From: Mycobacterium sp. D16R12
GTDB lineage: Bacteria > Actinomycetota > Actinomycetes > Mycobacteriales > Mycobacteriaceae
Direction of reading: 5' to 3'
DNA: 64,000 bases
NCBI RefSeq assembly: GCF_002013465.1
Contig: NZ_MAFC01000003.1
Span: 1 to 64,000 of the forward strand
The position numbers were made by a program, and so were the translations under genes. Of the stretch, positions 37,038-46,812 are shown one piece after another (positions within the stretch are counted from its first letter, which is position 1; each line of letters opens with the position of its first letter). The notes beneath the pieces were generated by a model. That model saw only the letters and a list, made by a program, of their open reading frames with translations. It was not told where the DNA came from and ran no database searches.

Positions 37038-39274
37038 GATTTATCCAGGTACTCGATCTGATCGGCGACCAAGAAACGTCGCGCCATGCCCGCAAGCGCC
37101 GGTTGTCTCGTCAGCTCAGGATCCTCGGCACACGCCCGCACCGCCATGTCCCGGGCGGTCTCGATCATGTCGCGGTGATCCATCAGCGAAAGCAGCCGCA
37201 GATTCACCGCGCGGCCGGACTGGTCCCGACCCAGGACATCGCCCTCGCGCCGCTCCTCCAGGTCCAGCTCGGCCAGGGTGAACCCGTCCAGGGTGTCCTG
37301 TACCGCACGTAACCGCCGTCCCGCCGAACCCCCGGGGCTGCTGGGACTTACCAGCAGGCACAACCCCTTGTTGCCACCACGGCCCACGCGACCGCGCAGC
37401 TGGTGCAGCTGGCTGATGCCGAAACGGTCAGCATCCATGATCAGCATCACGGTGGCATTGGGAACGTCCACGCCGACCTCGATCACGGTGGTACACACCA
37501 GAACATCGATCTCACCCGCATTGAACGCCGTCATCACGGCATCCTTCTGCTCCGAAGGCAGCCGACCGTGCAGCAGTCCGATGCGCAGCCCCGGAAGCAG
37601 TGAACCTCGAATGGTTTCGTACAGGTCGGTGACGGGCACCGGCGGCGGGCGCTTCTCTTCTGCATCCTCAGGGCCGGAATCTTTGTCGTCCGGATCGATC
37701 CGCGAGGCCACCACGTAGGCCTGCCTGCCCGCGGCCACCTCCTCGGCAATCCGCTCCCAGCCGCGCGCTAGCCAGCCCGGTTTCTCGCGGGTGAACACCG
37801 CGGTGGTGGTGATGGGCTGGCGCCCGCGCGGCAGCTCCCGCAGCGTCGATGTCTCCAGATCGCCGAACACCGTGAGCGCCACCGTGCGCGGGATCGGAGT
37901 GGCCGTCATGACCAGCAGATGCGGCACGATGCCTTCGGGGGCCTTGGCCCGCAACCGATCCCGCTGTTCAACACCGAACCGGTGCTGCTCGTCGACAACC
38001 ACCAGACCCAGATTGTGGAAATCCACCGAGTCCTGCAACAACGCATGGGTTCCAATGACGATGCCGGCAAGTCCGGTCGCGACATCGGCCTTGACCTGTT
38101 TCTTGAGCGCCGGCGACATCGACCCGGTGAGCAGCGCGATGCTGGTCGCGTCGTCGGGCGCCCCCAGTTCGCCTGCGGTAGCCAAAGATCCGAGCATCGC
38201 GCGCAACGACCGCGCGTGCTGAACGGCCAGCACCTCGGTGGGAGCCAAGAGGGCGCACTGATACCCGGCATCGATGGCCTGCATCATCGCGAGCAACGCA
38301 ACAACAGTCTTACCGGAACCCACCTCTCCTTGCAGCAGCCGGTTCATCGGCTTGACCCCGGCGAGGTCCTCCCCGATTTCGGCGACAACCTGCTGCTGCC
38401 CCTCGGTGAGCTCGAACGGCAGCTGGCGCTGCAGATCCTCGCGCAGCCTGCCCGTGGTGAGCGGCATCGACGGACCCGCCGACCCGATGTCACTGCTGCG
38501 CCGTATGGCCAGCGCAAGCTGCAGGCCCAGCGCCTCATCGAACGCCAGGCGCCTGCGTGCCTGCTTTTGTTCTGAGGCGTCCTCCGACATGTGGATCTTG
38601 CGCAGGGCTTCGTCCAGGGACATCAGGTTATGTTCTGCCAGTACGGCTTCCGGCAGCGCCTCGGGTACCGGATCCAGCTGGGCGAGCACCTGGTCGATGC
38701 ACCGGTAGACGTCCCAGCTTTCCAGGTTCTTGGTTGCGGGGTAGATCGGAAACACATTGCGCTCGAACGCCGAGATGGCCGTCGACGCGTCGCGCGCCGT
38801 TCCGGCGATACCGCGCAGCGCGGTACTCCCCCGCGTTTCGGTGTTCTCACCGAGCGCAGTTTCCAGCACCAGATAGTCGGGGTGGGTCAGCTGGGGCTTG
38901 CCCCGGAATTCTCCGACCGCGCCCGAGAGCATCACCCGGTTGCCCACCTGCAGATCACGTTTCACCTTGTGCGGATGAAAGAAGGTGGCCTGCACGGCGT
39001 GCGGGGCGCTTCCCAACATGACCGAGAGGAACTGCCCCTTGCGGTTGCGCATGCTCTTCAGTTCCGCCGAGGTGATAAACCCCACCAGTGTGGTGTGCTC
39101 ACCAGGTTTGGCGCGTTCGCCGTCCTGCTCATCGCGCAGACTGAAGTCGGTGCTGTACCGGCGCGGATAATGATGAAGCAGATCTTCGACGGTCAGTAGA
39201 CCAAACTCGGCGTCGAGGACATCGGATGCCTTGTGCCCCAAGACATGATCAAGACGATCAGAAAGTTGCGCCAT
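37034..39274 (-). CDS. recG: ATP-dependent DNA helicase RecG
   Basis: A branch-migration helicase that remodels stalled forks and Holliday junctions. The 746-aa protein has an OB-fold wedge domain, Walker A GEVGSGKT, the DEQH box in VVDEQHRFGVEQR, and motif VI (QLHQLRGRVGRGGNKG). ATG 39274 follows GGGG. It lies downstream of the DAK2 gene and its stop overlaps the HNH gene start. Confidence 0.98.
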   Translation of the reverse strand: MAQLSDRLDHVLGHKASDVLDAEFGLLTVEDLLHHYPRRYSTDFSLRDEQDGERAKPGEHTTLVGFITSAELKSMRNRKGQFLSVMLGSAPHAVQATFFHPHKVKRDLQVGNRVMLSGAVGEFRGKPQLTHPDYLVLETALGENTETRGSTALRGIAGTARDASTAISAFERNVFPIYPATKNLESWDVYRCIDQVLAQLDPVPEALPEAVLAEHNLMSLDEALRKIHMSEDASEQKQARRRLAFDEALGLQLALAIRRSSDIGSAGPSMPLTTGRLREDLQRQLPFELTEGQQQVVAEIGEDLAGVKPMNRLLQGEVGSGKTVVALLAMMQAIDAGYQCALLAPTEVLAVQHARSLRAMLGSLATAGELGAPDDATSIALLTGSMSPALKKQVKADVATGLAGIVIGTHALLQDSVDFHNLGLVVVDEQHRFGVEQRDRLRAKAPEGIVPHLLVMTATPIPRTVALTVFGDLETSTLRELPRGRQPITTTAVFTREKPGWLARGWERIAEEVAAGRQAYVVASRIDPDDKDSGPEDAEEKRPPPVPVTDLYETIRGSLLPGLRIGLLHGRLPSEQKDAVMTAFNAGEIDVLVCTTVIEVGVDVPNATVMLIMDADRFGISQLHQLRGRVGRGGNKGLCLLVSPSSPGGSAGRRLRAVQDTLDGFTLAELDLEERREGDVLGRDQSGRAVNLRLLSLMDHRDMIETARDMAVRACAEDPELTRQPALAGMARRFLVADQIEYLDKS

Positions 39275-39294
39275 CTATCCCCTGCTATGACCTG

Positions 39295-40956
39295 TCACTC
39301 CACGCCGATGTGCACGACGTCGGTGTGTTGCCCGGTGCGATAGATCATCACCTCGACACCGCCGTGGTGTGATCGGGTGTGCTCGATCAATGCGTCGGCA
39401 AGGGAATCATCCGCCTTGTCCGACAACAGCACCGTCACGAGCTCTCCACCGGAGGACAACATGATGCTCACCAAAGCCTTTGTGGCATTGGCAACATCGT
39501 GGTTCAGCACGAGCACCTCGTCGCCGATGATGCCCATCGCATCTCCCGGCTCGCAGGTTCCGGACCAGGTGAGAGCACGCTCGGTGGCCACCCGCACCAA
39601 TCCGAACCGGGTAGCGCCCGCTGCCCGCGCCATGGTGTAGCTGTCGTCGACTGCCATGCGTTCCGGATCATGCACGGCCAGCGCCGCCAGCCCCTGTGCC
39701 ATCGAGGCCGAGGGCAGCGGAATGACGGTGATCCCCCAGCCGCGCGCCGCCGCACAGACCGCCACCAGTTCCTCGGCGGCCATCAATCCGTTGGGCAGCA
39801 CCATGATCTGGTGCGCACCGCTGTCGATTACCGCATCCAGCAGACGTTTCGCACTCGCGGGAGGTTCGTCCACGCGCAGGACCTGGGCCCCCTCGCTGGA
39901 GAACAGTGTGGCTGCGCCGTCGCCCTCCGCAAGTGCCAACACCCGGCGGTGCCGGTGACGCCCATCGTGATGTCCCCCACCCACATCGCCGCGCAATGAG
40001 GAGATCTGGATCGATTGCGGAATACCGAACTTCATCCCGGCCTCGATGGCCGCCCCGGCATCGTTCACGTGTGCGTGTACCGAGTACCCCATATCGCCGT
40101 CTCCGGCGATGGCGATGGAATCGCCCATCCCGTCGAGTTGCGTTCGCAGATCTGCGATCTGTAGCTCATCGCACCCGCACAGCAGGTACATCACCTCAAA
40201 CTCCGGCGGCAGTTCCCCTGGCGGATCCAGGTTCAGGCCGCCCGAACCGCGCCCGGGCCCTGCCACCCACACCTGCGAGGGCGCGTTCTTCGGTGGCGAC
40301 GGGCTGTACTCACGGCGCGTGGGCAGCTCCCCTGCCACCACCAGCACCAGGGCGTCGAGGATGACGACCAGACCGCGGGCCCCGGCATCGACCACACCGT
40401 TATCGGCGAGGATGTCGAGCTGCTTGGGGGTCTTCTCCAGGGCGGCCACCGCGGCATCGGCGGCGGTGGTGACGAGGCCGGGAAGATCATTGGCGTGCGT
40501 TTCATCGGTGGCGGCTCGGTCAGCTGCCTCGGCGGCAGCGGCCAGCACCGACACGATGGTGCCCTCGACCGGAGTGCTCATCGAAGCGATGACGAACTGC
40601 GACGCCTGTCGCAGCGCCCGGCGCACCACCTCGGCCCCGATGGCGTCGTGGTCGGCGGCGGCATCGGCGATCCCACGCACGATCTGCGACAGGATGACCC
40701 CCGAGTTCCCACGGGCGCCATGGACTGCGCCCCGGGCCAGCGCCGCGGCGACCTGTGCGACCGAGACACCTTCCCCCAGTGCCTCGGCGGCGTTCACCGC
40801 CGAACGCATGGTGAACAGCATGTTGGTGCCGGTATCGGCGTCGGCGACCGGGAACACATTCAGCCGGTTGATCTCGTCGCTGCGAGCGATCAGACCGTCG
40901 ACCGAGGCCCGCGCCCAATGGAGCAGCGCAGCGCTGTCCAACACCGAGAGCTGCAT
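39295..40956 (-). CDS. DAK2-domain protein, FakA-like
   Basis: A 553-aa protein with an N-terminal DAK2 ATP-binding domain (NRLNVFPVADADTGTNMLFT; ARGARGNSGVILSQI-type segment), a middle domain and a DAK1-like C-terminal domain (VSIMLSSGGELVTVLLSD). In firmicutes the homologue FakA phosphorylates fatty acids together with FakB; the role in mycobacteria is not settled. ATG 40956 has TAGGCT 7 nt upstream. It precedes recG by 20 bp, as in many actinobacteria. Confidence 0.88.
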   Translation of the reverse strand: MQLSVLDSAALLHWARASVDGLIARSDEINRLNVFPVADADTGTNMLFTMRSAVNAAEALGEGVSVAQVAAALARGAVHGARGNSGVILSQIVRGIADAAADHDAIGAEVVRRALRQASQFVIASMSTPVEGTIVSVLAAAAEAADRAATDETHANDLPGLVTTAADAAVAALEKTPKQLDILADNGVVDAGARGLVVILDALVLVVAGELPTRREYSPSPPKNAPSQVWVAGPGRGSGGLNLDPPGELPPEFEVMYLLCGCDELQIADLRTQLDGMGDSIAIAGDGDMGYSVHAHVNDAGAAIEAGMKFGIPQSIQISSLRGDVGGGHHDGRHRHRRVLALAEGDGAATLFSSEGAQVLRVDEPPASAKRLLDAVIDSGAHQIMVLPNGLMAAEELVAVCAAARGWGITVIPLPSASMAQGLAALAVHDPERMAVDDSYTMARAAGATRFGLVRVATERALTWSGTCEPGDAMGIIGDEVLVLNHDVANATKALVSIMLSSGGELVTVLLSDKADDSLADALIEHTRSHHGGVEVMIYRTGQHTDVVHIGVE

Positions 40957-40963
40957 GTGAGAA

Positions 40964-40969
40964 AGCCTA
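40964..40969 (-). promoter_or_regulatory. -10 box of DAK2-recG
   Basis: TAGGCT on the minus strand with 7 nt to ATG 40956. Confidence 0.5.
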
Positions 40970-41072
40970 TCTACCGGAGCTGACAGAGTTGAAGGGTCTC
41001 GCCGAAGCTGGGGATCCCTGGCTGGCCGAGGCCACATTGACGCCTATTTTGGTGTTCACCGGCCGGTCAGGC

Positions 41073-41078
41073 TATCCT
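41073..41078 (+). promoter_or_regulatory. -10 box for rpmB
   Basis: TATCCT lies about 95 nt before the rpmB start, giving a leadered transcript, unlike its neighbours. GAGGAG lies 7 nt before the ATG at 41176. Confidence 0.4.
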
Positions 41079-41175
41079 TGCAGGGTTGTGGGCCGCCCCG
41101 GCTCTGGCTTCGTGATGAGCACGTGCGCGAAGAGCTGAGAAGGCGGCCGTAATCGCGAACTTGAGGAGTTTCACT

Positions 41176-41373
41176 ATGGCTGCCGTCTGCGACGTGTGCG
41201 GCAAGGGACCCGGCTTCGGCAAGTCGGTTTCGCACTCGCACCGGCGTACCAACCGTCGCTGGAACCCGAACATCCAGACGGTGCACGCCGTCACCTCCCC
41301 CGGTGGCAACAAGCAGCGCGTTAACGCCTGCACGTCCTGCATCAAGGCCGGCAAGGTAGTCCGCGGCGCCTGA
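41176..41373 (+). CDS. rpmB: 50S ribosomal protein L28 (zinc-binding form)
   Basis: A 65-aa ribosomal protein L28. Two CxxC pairs (CDVCG near the N-terminus; CTSC near the C-terminus) mark the zinc-containing C+ type, as opposed to the Zur-regulated C- paralogues. [13 protein letters not shown] is the family core. Strong GAGGAG at 7 nt selects ATG 41176 over the in-frame codon at 41161. Divergent from DAK2-recG. Confidence 0.97.
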   Translation: MAAVCDVCGKGPGFGKSVSHSHRRTNRRWNPNIQTVHAVTSPGGNKQRVNACTSCIKAGKVVRGA

Positions 41374-41380
41374 CGGGGTC

Positions 41381-42175
41381 GTGACCACTGTGCCTTCCAC
41401 GCCTGCGCAGTCTTCTGACTACGTCGCCGTTCGCAACGGTGTTCTGCACATCACCATCGCCACCGCGGCGGCTGGTACCTCGCTGGACTTCGCGGGTGTC
41501 GACGCTGCGGTTCCGGTACTGCAGAACTTACCGGCCGAGGTCGGCGCGATCCTGCTCACCAGTAGCGGGGCCAATTTCTGCGCGGGTGGCAATGTGCGTG
41601 ACTTTGCGTCCGCCGAGGACCGTGCGGCCAAGCTCACCGACCTCGCCGGGCGCCTGCATGAGTTCGTGCGCGCGGTGAACGCCGCGGATCGCCCGGTGGT
41701 GGCCTCCGTGCACGGGTGGGCCGCCGGCGGTGGCCTGAGCCTGGTGCTGCTGGCCGATATCGCTATCGGTGGCGAGTCGACCAAGCTGCGCGCCGCCTAC
41801 CCGGGAATCGGGTACTCCTCTGACGGCGGCATGTCCTGGGCACTGCCCCGCGTTGTCGGCAAGGCCCGTGCCGCGGACATCCTGCTGACGGATCGTGTCG
41901 TCGAGGCGCCCGAGGCGCTCTCCATTGGACTGCTGAGCCGCGTGGTGGCCGACGGCGAGGTACAGGCAACCGCGGTGGCCGCCGCCGAGAAGCTCGCGGC
42001 CGGTCCGCGTGAGGCGCAGAACCGCATCCGTCGTCTGCTGCGCCTGAGCGCGAACAACACCCTGGATGCACAGCTGGACCTGGAGCAGGCCAGCATCGCC
42101 GAGGCCTCGGTCAGCCCCACGGGTATCGAAGGTGTCGACGCCTTCGTCGGCAAACGCAAGCCTGTCTGGCCGTAG
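41381..42175 (+). CDS. Enoyl-CoA hydratase/isomerase family protein
   Basis: A 264-aa crotonase-fold protein. The oxyanion-hole segments LLTSSGANFCAGGNVRDF and GWAAGGGLSLVLLADI are present, and a hydrophobic helix precedes the GIGYSSDGGMSWALPR loop. At the family's catalytic positions the Glu residues of true hydratases are not obvious, so isomerase or other crotonase activity is possible. The GTG start lies 7 bp after rpmB. Likely acts on acyl-CoA; substrate unknown. Confidence 0.85.
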   Translation: MTTVPSTPAQSSDYVAVRNGVLHITIATAAAGTSLDFAGVDAAVPVLQNLPAEVGAILLTSSGANFCAGGNVRDFASAEDRAAKLTDLAGRLHEFVRAVNAADRPVVASVHGWAAGGGLSLVLLADIAIGGESTKLRAAYPGIGYSSDGGMSWALPRVVGKARAADILLTDRVVEAPEALSIGLLSRVVADGEVQATAVAAAEKLAAGPREAQNRIRRLLRLSANNTLDAQLDLEQASIAEASVSPTGIEGVDAFVGKRKPVWP

Positions 42176-42209
42176 ATCTAGCCAAGTTCGGCGGTCTTCG
42201 CGCAGGCGC

Positions 42210-43460
42210 TCATCCCTGCAGCTTTTTCCGAATCCAGTTCACGACCCACGGAATCGCGAGCATATCCGCGGTGATGTGTTCACCGGGTAGCGCCCAGTAG
42301 TCCACATCGGCACCGTTGGCACGCCAGGTATCGCGCAGTGCCAGGGCGCCTTCTTCGGGAATGAAGAGATCGCCGATCGCCTTGCTGCGCGAGCCGTGAT
42401 ACAGCAGCACCGGCATCGTCGGCGTGAGGTCGCCTGGCCGGTTGGCGCGGATAACGTGTTGCCCCAGCTCCGATTCGAACGGTGCCTCGATCGCCGAGAG
42501 TAGGTCCAAGTCGAACCGCAGCAGACCCGCCGCGGCCAGCGGGGGCTGCGGAAAGTCCTTGGCCCGGATCGCGCCGTAGAGCGCGAATTCACCGAAAATC
42601 GTTGCTAATTCGGGGAACTCGCGGGCCTGACCAATGACGGCGGCGGAGAAGAGCCCTGCCCCCAGACCGCGATTCATGCTGCCGTGCAGCAGGGCGTAAT
42701 CGGTGGGGGTGCCTCCCGCAGCCGCGCCCGCGATGCGCAGCTCCGGCGCGTATGTCGGCTGCAACTGCGCGGCCCATACGGTGGCGATGGCGCCACCACT
42801 ATATCCGTGCATGACAATCGGCGAATCAGCGAGATCCGGCCGCTCCGAGATCATTCCACGCACCGAGTCCAGTACCGCATGCCCCGCCATCTTGCCGGCC
42901 GCATACGACATCCGGGGCCCTTCATGATCCGGAAACAGCACGGCGTAATTCTGGGCGGACAGGAACGGGAACATCGGTGGGTTGTCCCGATACCAGAGGT
43001 GCGCCAGACGATAGGACGGCGTGAACTTGAGTCCCAGGGAGTTGATCGCCTGGTTGCGCACCACCACCGGGCGCGCACCGGGGCCGTGCCACGGACGATC
43101 CGGTTCGATCAACGCGGCCGTCACGGGGACGGCATTGCCCGCGGTATCGGTGGACCGCACCATGATCCGCTGCATGGTCGCCTTGCGTAACGGAAGCCGT
43201 GGCGTCACCCGATCGGCACGAATGACCTCGCCAGGCGCCAGCAGGCTCAGATCACCCGGGTCGCTGTAGAAGTCGTCGCCGCTGATGGGCGTCGGAAGGA
43301 TCGCCGAGTACGGGTCGGCCCGCTGTTCCTCGGTGAGCCGGCGGGCCGCCCAGGCGTTGAGCCGGTCGACCACGGCCGGGGTACGCAGCGCGGTGCCACC
43401 GGTCGCCAATGCTGCGGCCAGGCCGCCCGCGGCCGTCAATGCGCCCGTCGTCCAACGCAT
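42210..43460 (-). CDS. Lipase-family alpha/beta hydrolase
   Basis: A 416-aa secretory-lipase-type hydrolase. An N-terminal hydrophobic Ala/Gly stretch may be a signal peptide. Nucleophile motif HGYSGGAIAT, late Asp (HGSRSKAIGD region) and His (LPGEHITAD) are visible. ATG 43460 is chosen because it forms a TAATG stop-start overlap with ung; GTG 43475 is an alternative. Related in family to the lipase at 33493-34734 but of normal base composition. Confidence 0.83.
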   Translation of the reverse strand: MRWTTGALTAAGGLAAALATGGTALRTPAVVDRLNAWAARRLTEEQRADPYSAILPTPISGDDFYSDPGDLSLLAPGEVIRADRVTPRLPLRKATMQRIMVRSTDTAGNAVPVTAALIEPDRPWHGPGARPVVVRNQAINSLGLKFTPSYRLAHLWYRDNPPMFPFLSAQNYAVLFPDHEGPRMSYAAGKMAGHAVLDSVRGMISERPDLADSPIVMHGYSGGAIATVWAAQLQPTYAPELRIAGAAAGGTPTDYALLHGSMNRGLGAGLFSAAVIGQAREFPELATIFGEFALYGAIRAKDFPQPPLAAAGLLRFDLDLLSAIEAPFESELGQHVIRANRPGDLTPTMPVLLYHGSRSKAIGDLFIPEEGALALRDTWRANGADVDYWALPGEHITADMLAIPWVVNWIRKKLQG

Positions 43461-44140
43461 TACGGCAGTCTCCAATCGATCGGCTGACCACCCAATCCAC
43501 CGAGCAGTTCGTTGGCCCGGCTAAATGGTTTGGATCCGAAAAATCCGCGTGAGGCGGACAACGGTGACGGATGCACCGATTCGACGGTGGGCACACCGGG
43601 CCCCAGCATCGGCTTGAGCGTCGCCGCGTCACGCCCCCACAGAATGGCCACCAGGGGTGTGTCCCGCGCGATCAGCGCCCGGATCGCACATTCGGTCACC
43701 GCCTCCCAGCCCTTTCCCCGATGCGAGGCCGGGTTGCCCGGTTGCACCGTCAGCACCCTGTTCAGGAGCATTACTCCCTGCTGAGACCAGGGGGTTAGAT
43801 CGCCGTTGGCGGGCTTGGGCAGACCAAGGTCACTCTGATACTCGTCGAAGATGTTGGCCAGGCTGCGCGGCACCGGTCTCACCTCGGCGGCCACCGAGAA
43901 GCTCAGACCCATGGCGTGCCCGGGGGTCGGATATGGATCTTGTCCGACAATGAGCACCCGGACATCGGCCAACGGATAGGTGAAGGCGCGCAGCACATTT
44001 GTCCCGGTGGGCAGGTATCCGCGACCCGACGAGTTCTCCTCACGCAGGAACTCCCCCATCTTGGTCACCTGATCGGCGACGGGTTCCAGCGCGTCGGCCC
44101 AGCCGGGATCAATCAGCTCGGTGAGGGGTCGGGCAGTCAC
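43460..44140 (-). CDS. ung: Uracil-DNA glycosylase
   Basis: Removes uracil from DNA. The 226-aa protein has the water-activating Asp68 in [13 protein letters not shown] and His190 in [17 protein letters not shown], with LLNRVLTV between them. It lies between thiL and the lipase gene, in the same order as Rv2976c-Rv2977c for ung and thiL. Confidence 0.98.
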   Translation of the reverse strand: MTARPLTELIDPGWADALEPVADQVTKMGEFLREENSSGRGYLPTGTNVLRAFTYPLADVRVLIVGQDPYPTPGHAMGLSFSVAAEVRPVPRSLANIFDEYQSDLGLPKPANGDLTPWSQQGVMLLNRVLTVQPGNPASHRGKGWEAVTECAIRALIARDTPLVAILWGRDAATLKPMLGPGVPTVESVHPSPLSASRGFFGSKPFSRANELLGGLGGQPIDWRLP

Positions 44141-44184
44141 GAAGAGTCAACTTAGCTCACGAATGAGGCGCCTGCGCGAGGACA

Positions 44185-45126
44185 TCAGGCGAACGAATCC
44201 CATCCCATCCGCTGTGTCCACGCGACGCCGTCAAGCGTTACTCCCGGGTCTCCCGTCCGCACCTCGCCGATCGCGACCCAGCCCGCCGGGAGTGTCCCGG
44301 GAAACGTCGCAACCAGCGCATGCTCCTCTCCGCCGGTCAAGATCCATTCCCAGGGATCGGCCCCGAGCAGCCCCGAGGCACCCGCCACCGGCACCAGATA
44401 CGGCTCCAGGCTCGGCGAGCTCAGGTCGATGTGGACCGCGCTTGATTGCGCGACATGCCCCAGATCGGCCAACAGTCCGTCGGAGATGTCCGTCATCGCC
44501 GTCGCTCCAGCCAGGGCGGCGACACGTCCCTGCCCGTACGGCGGCGACGGCACCAGGTGCACCTGACGCAGCTCGGGGAACTGGTCAATCCCGTCCTGCC
44601 ACAACCGGAGGCCCGCCGCCGAGGTACCGAGCGCGCCGCAGACGGCGACGGTATCTCCCACGGTGGCTGCGCCGCGAGTCACCGGCGCGCGCCCCTGCAG
44701 GTCACCGAGCGCCGTCACCGAGATCACCAGTTCACGCGCGGCCACCAGATCTCCGCCTGCGATCGACGCCTGGACCCGCGCCGCTTCGGCCCAGATTCCC
44801 TCATTGAGCTGATCTAGGAATGCGATATCGGTTTCCGCGGGCGCACCCACCGCGACCACAAAGGCCGTGACCCGTCCACCCATAGCCTCAATATCTGCGG
44901 CGTTCTGCGCCACCGCTTTTCGGCCGATATCCGACGGCGAGGACCAATCGAGCCGAAAATGTCTGTCCTGCACCAACATATCCGTCGACACCAGAACTCG
45001 ACTATCCGGCGCACGGACCACCGCGGCGTCGTCACCCGGGCCGAGTTCAATGTCGGCGCCGAACACACGACCCGCTGTAAGCCGGCTGATCACGCCGAAC
45101 TCGCCGGTATCGCCCAGATTTGGCAC
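44185..45126 (-). CDS. thiL: Thiamine-monophosphate kinase
   Basis: ThiL phosphorylates thiamine monophosphate to the active pyrophosphate. The 313-aa protein begins VPNLGDTGEFGVI and has GPGDDAAVV, STDMLVQDRHFRLDWSS, TDISDGLLADLGH and the C-terminal GGEEHALVATFP, typical of the AIR-synthetase fold. GTG 45126 is supported by TACACT 6 nt upstream; longer forms would run across the divergent promoter. Confidence 0.95.
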   Translation of the reverse strand: MPNLGDTGEFGVISRLTAGRVFGADIELGPGDDAAVVRAPDSRVLVSTDMLVQDRHFRLDWSSPSDIGRKAVAQNAADIEAMGGRVTAFVVAVGAPAETDIAFLDQLNEGIWAEAARVQASIAGGDLVAARELVISVTALGDLQGRAPVTRGAATVGDTVAVCGALGTSAAGLRLWQDGIDQFPELRQVHLVPSPPYGQGRVAALAGATAMTDISDGLLADLGHVAQSSAVHIDLSSPSLEPYLVPVAGASGLLGADPWEWILTGGEEHALVATFPGTLPAGWVAIGEVRTGDPGVTLDGVAWTQRMGWDSFA

Positions 45127-45131
45127 TCGGA

Positions 45132-45138
45132 TAGTGTA
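45132..45138. promoter_or_regulatory. Overlapping divergent -10 boxes of thiL and DUF3515
   Basis: TAGTGT (45132-45137, plus) and TACACT (45133-45138, minus) are two faces of the same 7 bp TAGTGTA. Each lies exactly 6 nt from a GTG start (45144 and 45126). Both mRNAs would be leaderless from one symmetrical promoter core. Confidence 0.6.
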
Positions 45139-45143
45139 GGCCC

Positions 45144-45686
45144 GTGCAATCCGACGACGGCCCGCCACGCAAGCTCCTCATCGGTATCGCGGTTTTCGGC
45201 GCGGTCGCGGCCCTCGCCGTGCTCTTCGGCGTCCTGAAGTTCGCACAGTTCCAGGACGACAAGAAACCCATGGCGGTCACTAATATCCCTGCACCACAGG
45301 CTAATTCACCGCTCTGCATACAGATGACCACGGCATACCCGGGAGACATGGCGGGTGACTGGAAGCGCGCGCAGATCGTCGAGCCCAAACCGCCCGCCAC
45401 GGCCGCTTGGCGCCGGGGCAAGGATTCCGTGGTCGCGCGCTGCGGTGTCGACCGGCCTGCAGAGTTCGCCGTTGGCACCTCGGTAGAGCAGATCAACTCA
45501 GTGCAGTGGTTCCGGGTCACCGACGCCGCGATCGCGACCACCACCTGGTTCGCCGTGGACCGCGGTGTCTATATCGCGCTGACCATGCCCGATGGTTTGG
45601 GTTCGGAGCCGCTGATCGAGATGTCCGATGCCATCGCCAAGGCGCTGCCCGCCGTCAAACCCGACCCGGTGCCACTGCCCCGCTGA
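45144..45686 (+). CDS. DUF3515 membrane-anchored protein
   Basis: A 180-aa protein with one N-terminal membrane helix (LLIGIAVFGAVAALAVLFGV) and an exported domain of the DUF3515 family, with two cysteines (SPLCIQMTTAYPGDM and VARCGVDRP) in the usual places. No enzymatic motif. Its position between thiL and ddl corresponds to Rv2980. Confidence 0.87.
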   Translation: MQSDDGPPRKLLIGIAVFGAVAALAVLFGVLKFAQFQDDKKPMAVTNIPAPQANSPLCIQMTTAYPGDMAGDWKRAQIVEPKPPATAAWRRGKDSVVARCGVDRPAEFAVGTSVEQINSVQWFRVTDAAIATTTWFAVDRGVYIALTMPDGLGSEPLIEMSDAIAKALPAVKPDPVPLPR

Positions 45687-45698
45687 GTCACCGAGTGT

Positions 45699-46808
45699 TC
45701 ATCGAAGGCCGGTGCCCCGCGCGAGCGCGGTACGCACCATCGCATCCAGCAGCGCTGGATAGTCCACGCCCGTTGCCGCCCACATCCGGGGATACATCGA
45801 AATCGTGGTAAATCCCGGCATGGTGTTGATCTCGTTGATCAGTGGGCCGTCGTCGGTGAGAAAGAAGTCCACCCGGGCCAGGCCCTGGCCATCGATCGCC
45901 CGGAACGCCGCCACCGCCAGCTCACGGATCTGATCGCTCACGTCATCGTCAACCTTGGCCGGCACGTCCAGTTCGGCGGTGTCGTCCAGGTATTTGGTCT
46001 CGAAGTCGTAGAAGCCATCCTCGCGGCCTCGCACACCCTCGACCCGGATCTCGCCGAGCACGCTGGCCTGGATGTCCCCGTCCGGGAGTTCCAGCACACC
46101 GCACTCCAGTTCCCGACCGATGATGGCGGCCTCGATGATCACCTTCGGGTCGAACTGGCGCGCGTGCGCGATGGCAGCCGGCAGGTCCTCCCAGGTGGCC
46201 ACGCGAGAGACACCGAACGACGAACCCGCCCGAGCGGGCTTGACGAACACCGGCAGCCCCAGGTCCTCGCGCTGATCCAGGGTCAAGGTGATGTCACGCG
46301 GGCGGAGCACGACGTACGTGCCGATTGGAAGCCCCTCGGCGGCCAGCAGTTTCTTGGTGAACTCCTTGTCCATACCGGCCGCACTCGCCAGCACCCCCGC
46401 GCCCACGTAAGGCACTCCGGCCAGCTCCAGCAGGCCCTGGATGGTGCCGTCCTCGCCGTACGGTCCATGCAGCACCGGGAACACCACATCCACCGAGGCC
46501 AGCACCTGGCCGGCGGCGCTCGAATCAACGCTCACCAATTGGCCCGCACGACGCGGATCTGTGGCGAGCACCAGCTCGGTACCGGATGCGTCGGTGACCT
46601 GCGGCAGGGTGCGGTCGCTGATCGCCAGTTGCGCGGGGTCACCATCGGTGAGCACCCAGCCGCCCTCGGGGGTGACCCCGACCGCAACCACCTCGTACGT
46701 GTCCTGGTCGAGATTGCGCAGAATGCTGCCGGCGGATACGCAGGAGATCGCGTGCTCACTACTCCGTCCACCGAAGACGAGCGCGACCTTGATCCGGGAG
46801 TCATTCAC
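45699..46808 (-). CDS. ddl: D-alanine-D-alanine ligase
   Basis: Ddl makes the D-Ala-D-Ala end of the peptidoglycan stem and is a target of D-cycloserine. The 369-aa ATP-grasp enzyme shows [27 protein letters not shown], the [18 protein letters not shown]-binding loop, the RVDFF and [11 protein letters not shown] segments. GTG 46808 is the family-consistent start; upstream frame is the shadow of the lyase gene. Converges on DUF3515 with a 12-bp gap. Confidence 0.97.
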   Translation of the reverse strand: MNDSRIKVALVFGGRSSEHAISCVSAGSILRNLDQDTYEVVAVGVTPEGGWVLTDGDPAQLAISDRTLPQVTDASGTELVLATDPRRAGQLVSVDSSAAGQVLASVDVVFPVLHGPYGEDGTIQGLLELAGVPYVGAGVLASAAGMDKEFTKKLLAAEGLPIGTYVVLRPRDITLTLDQREDLGLPVFVKPARAGSSFGVSRVATWEDLPAAIAHARQFDPKVIIEAAIIGRELECGVLELPDGDIQASVLGEIRVEGVRGREDGFYDFETKYLDDTAELDVPAKVDDDVSDQIRELAVAAFRAIDGQGLARVDFFLTDDGPLINEINTMPGFTTISMYPRMWAATGVDYPALLDAMVRTALARGTGLR

Positions 46809-46812
46809 AGTG

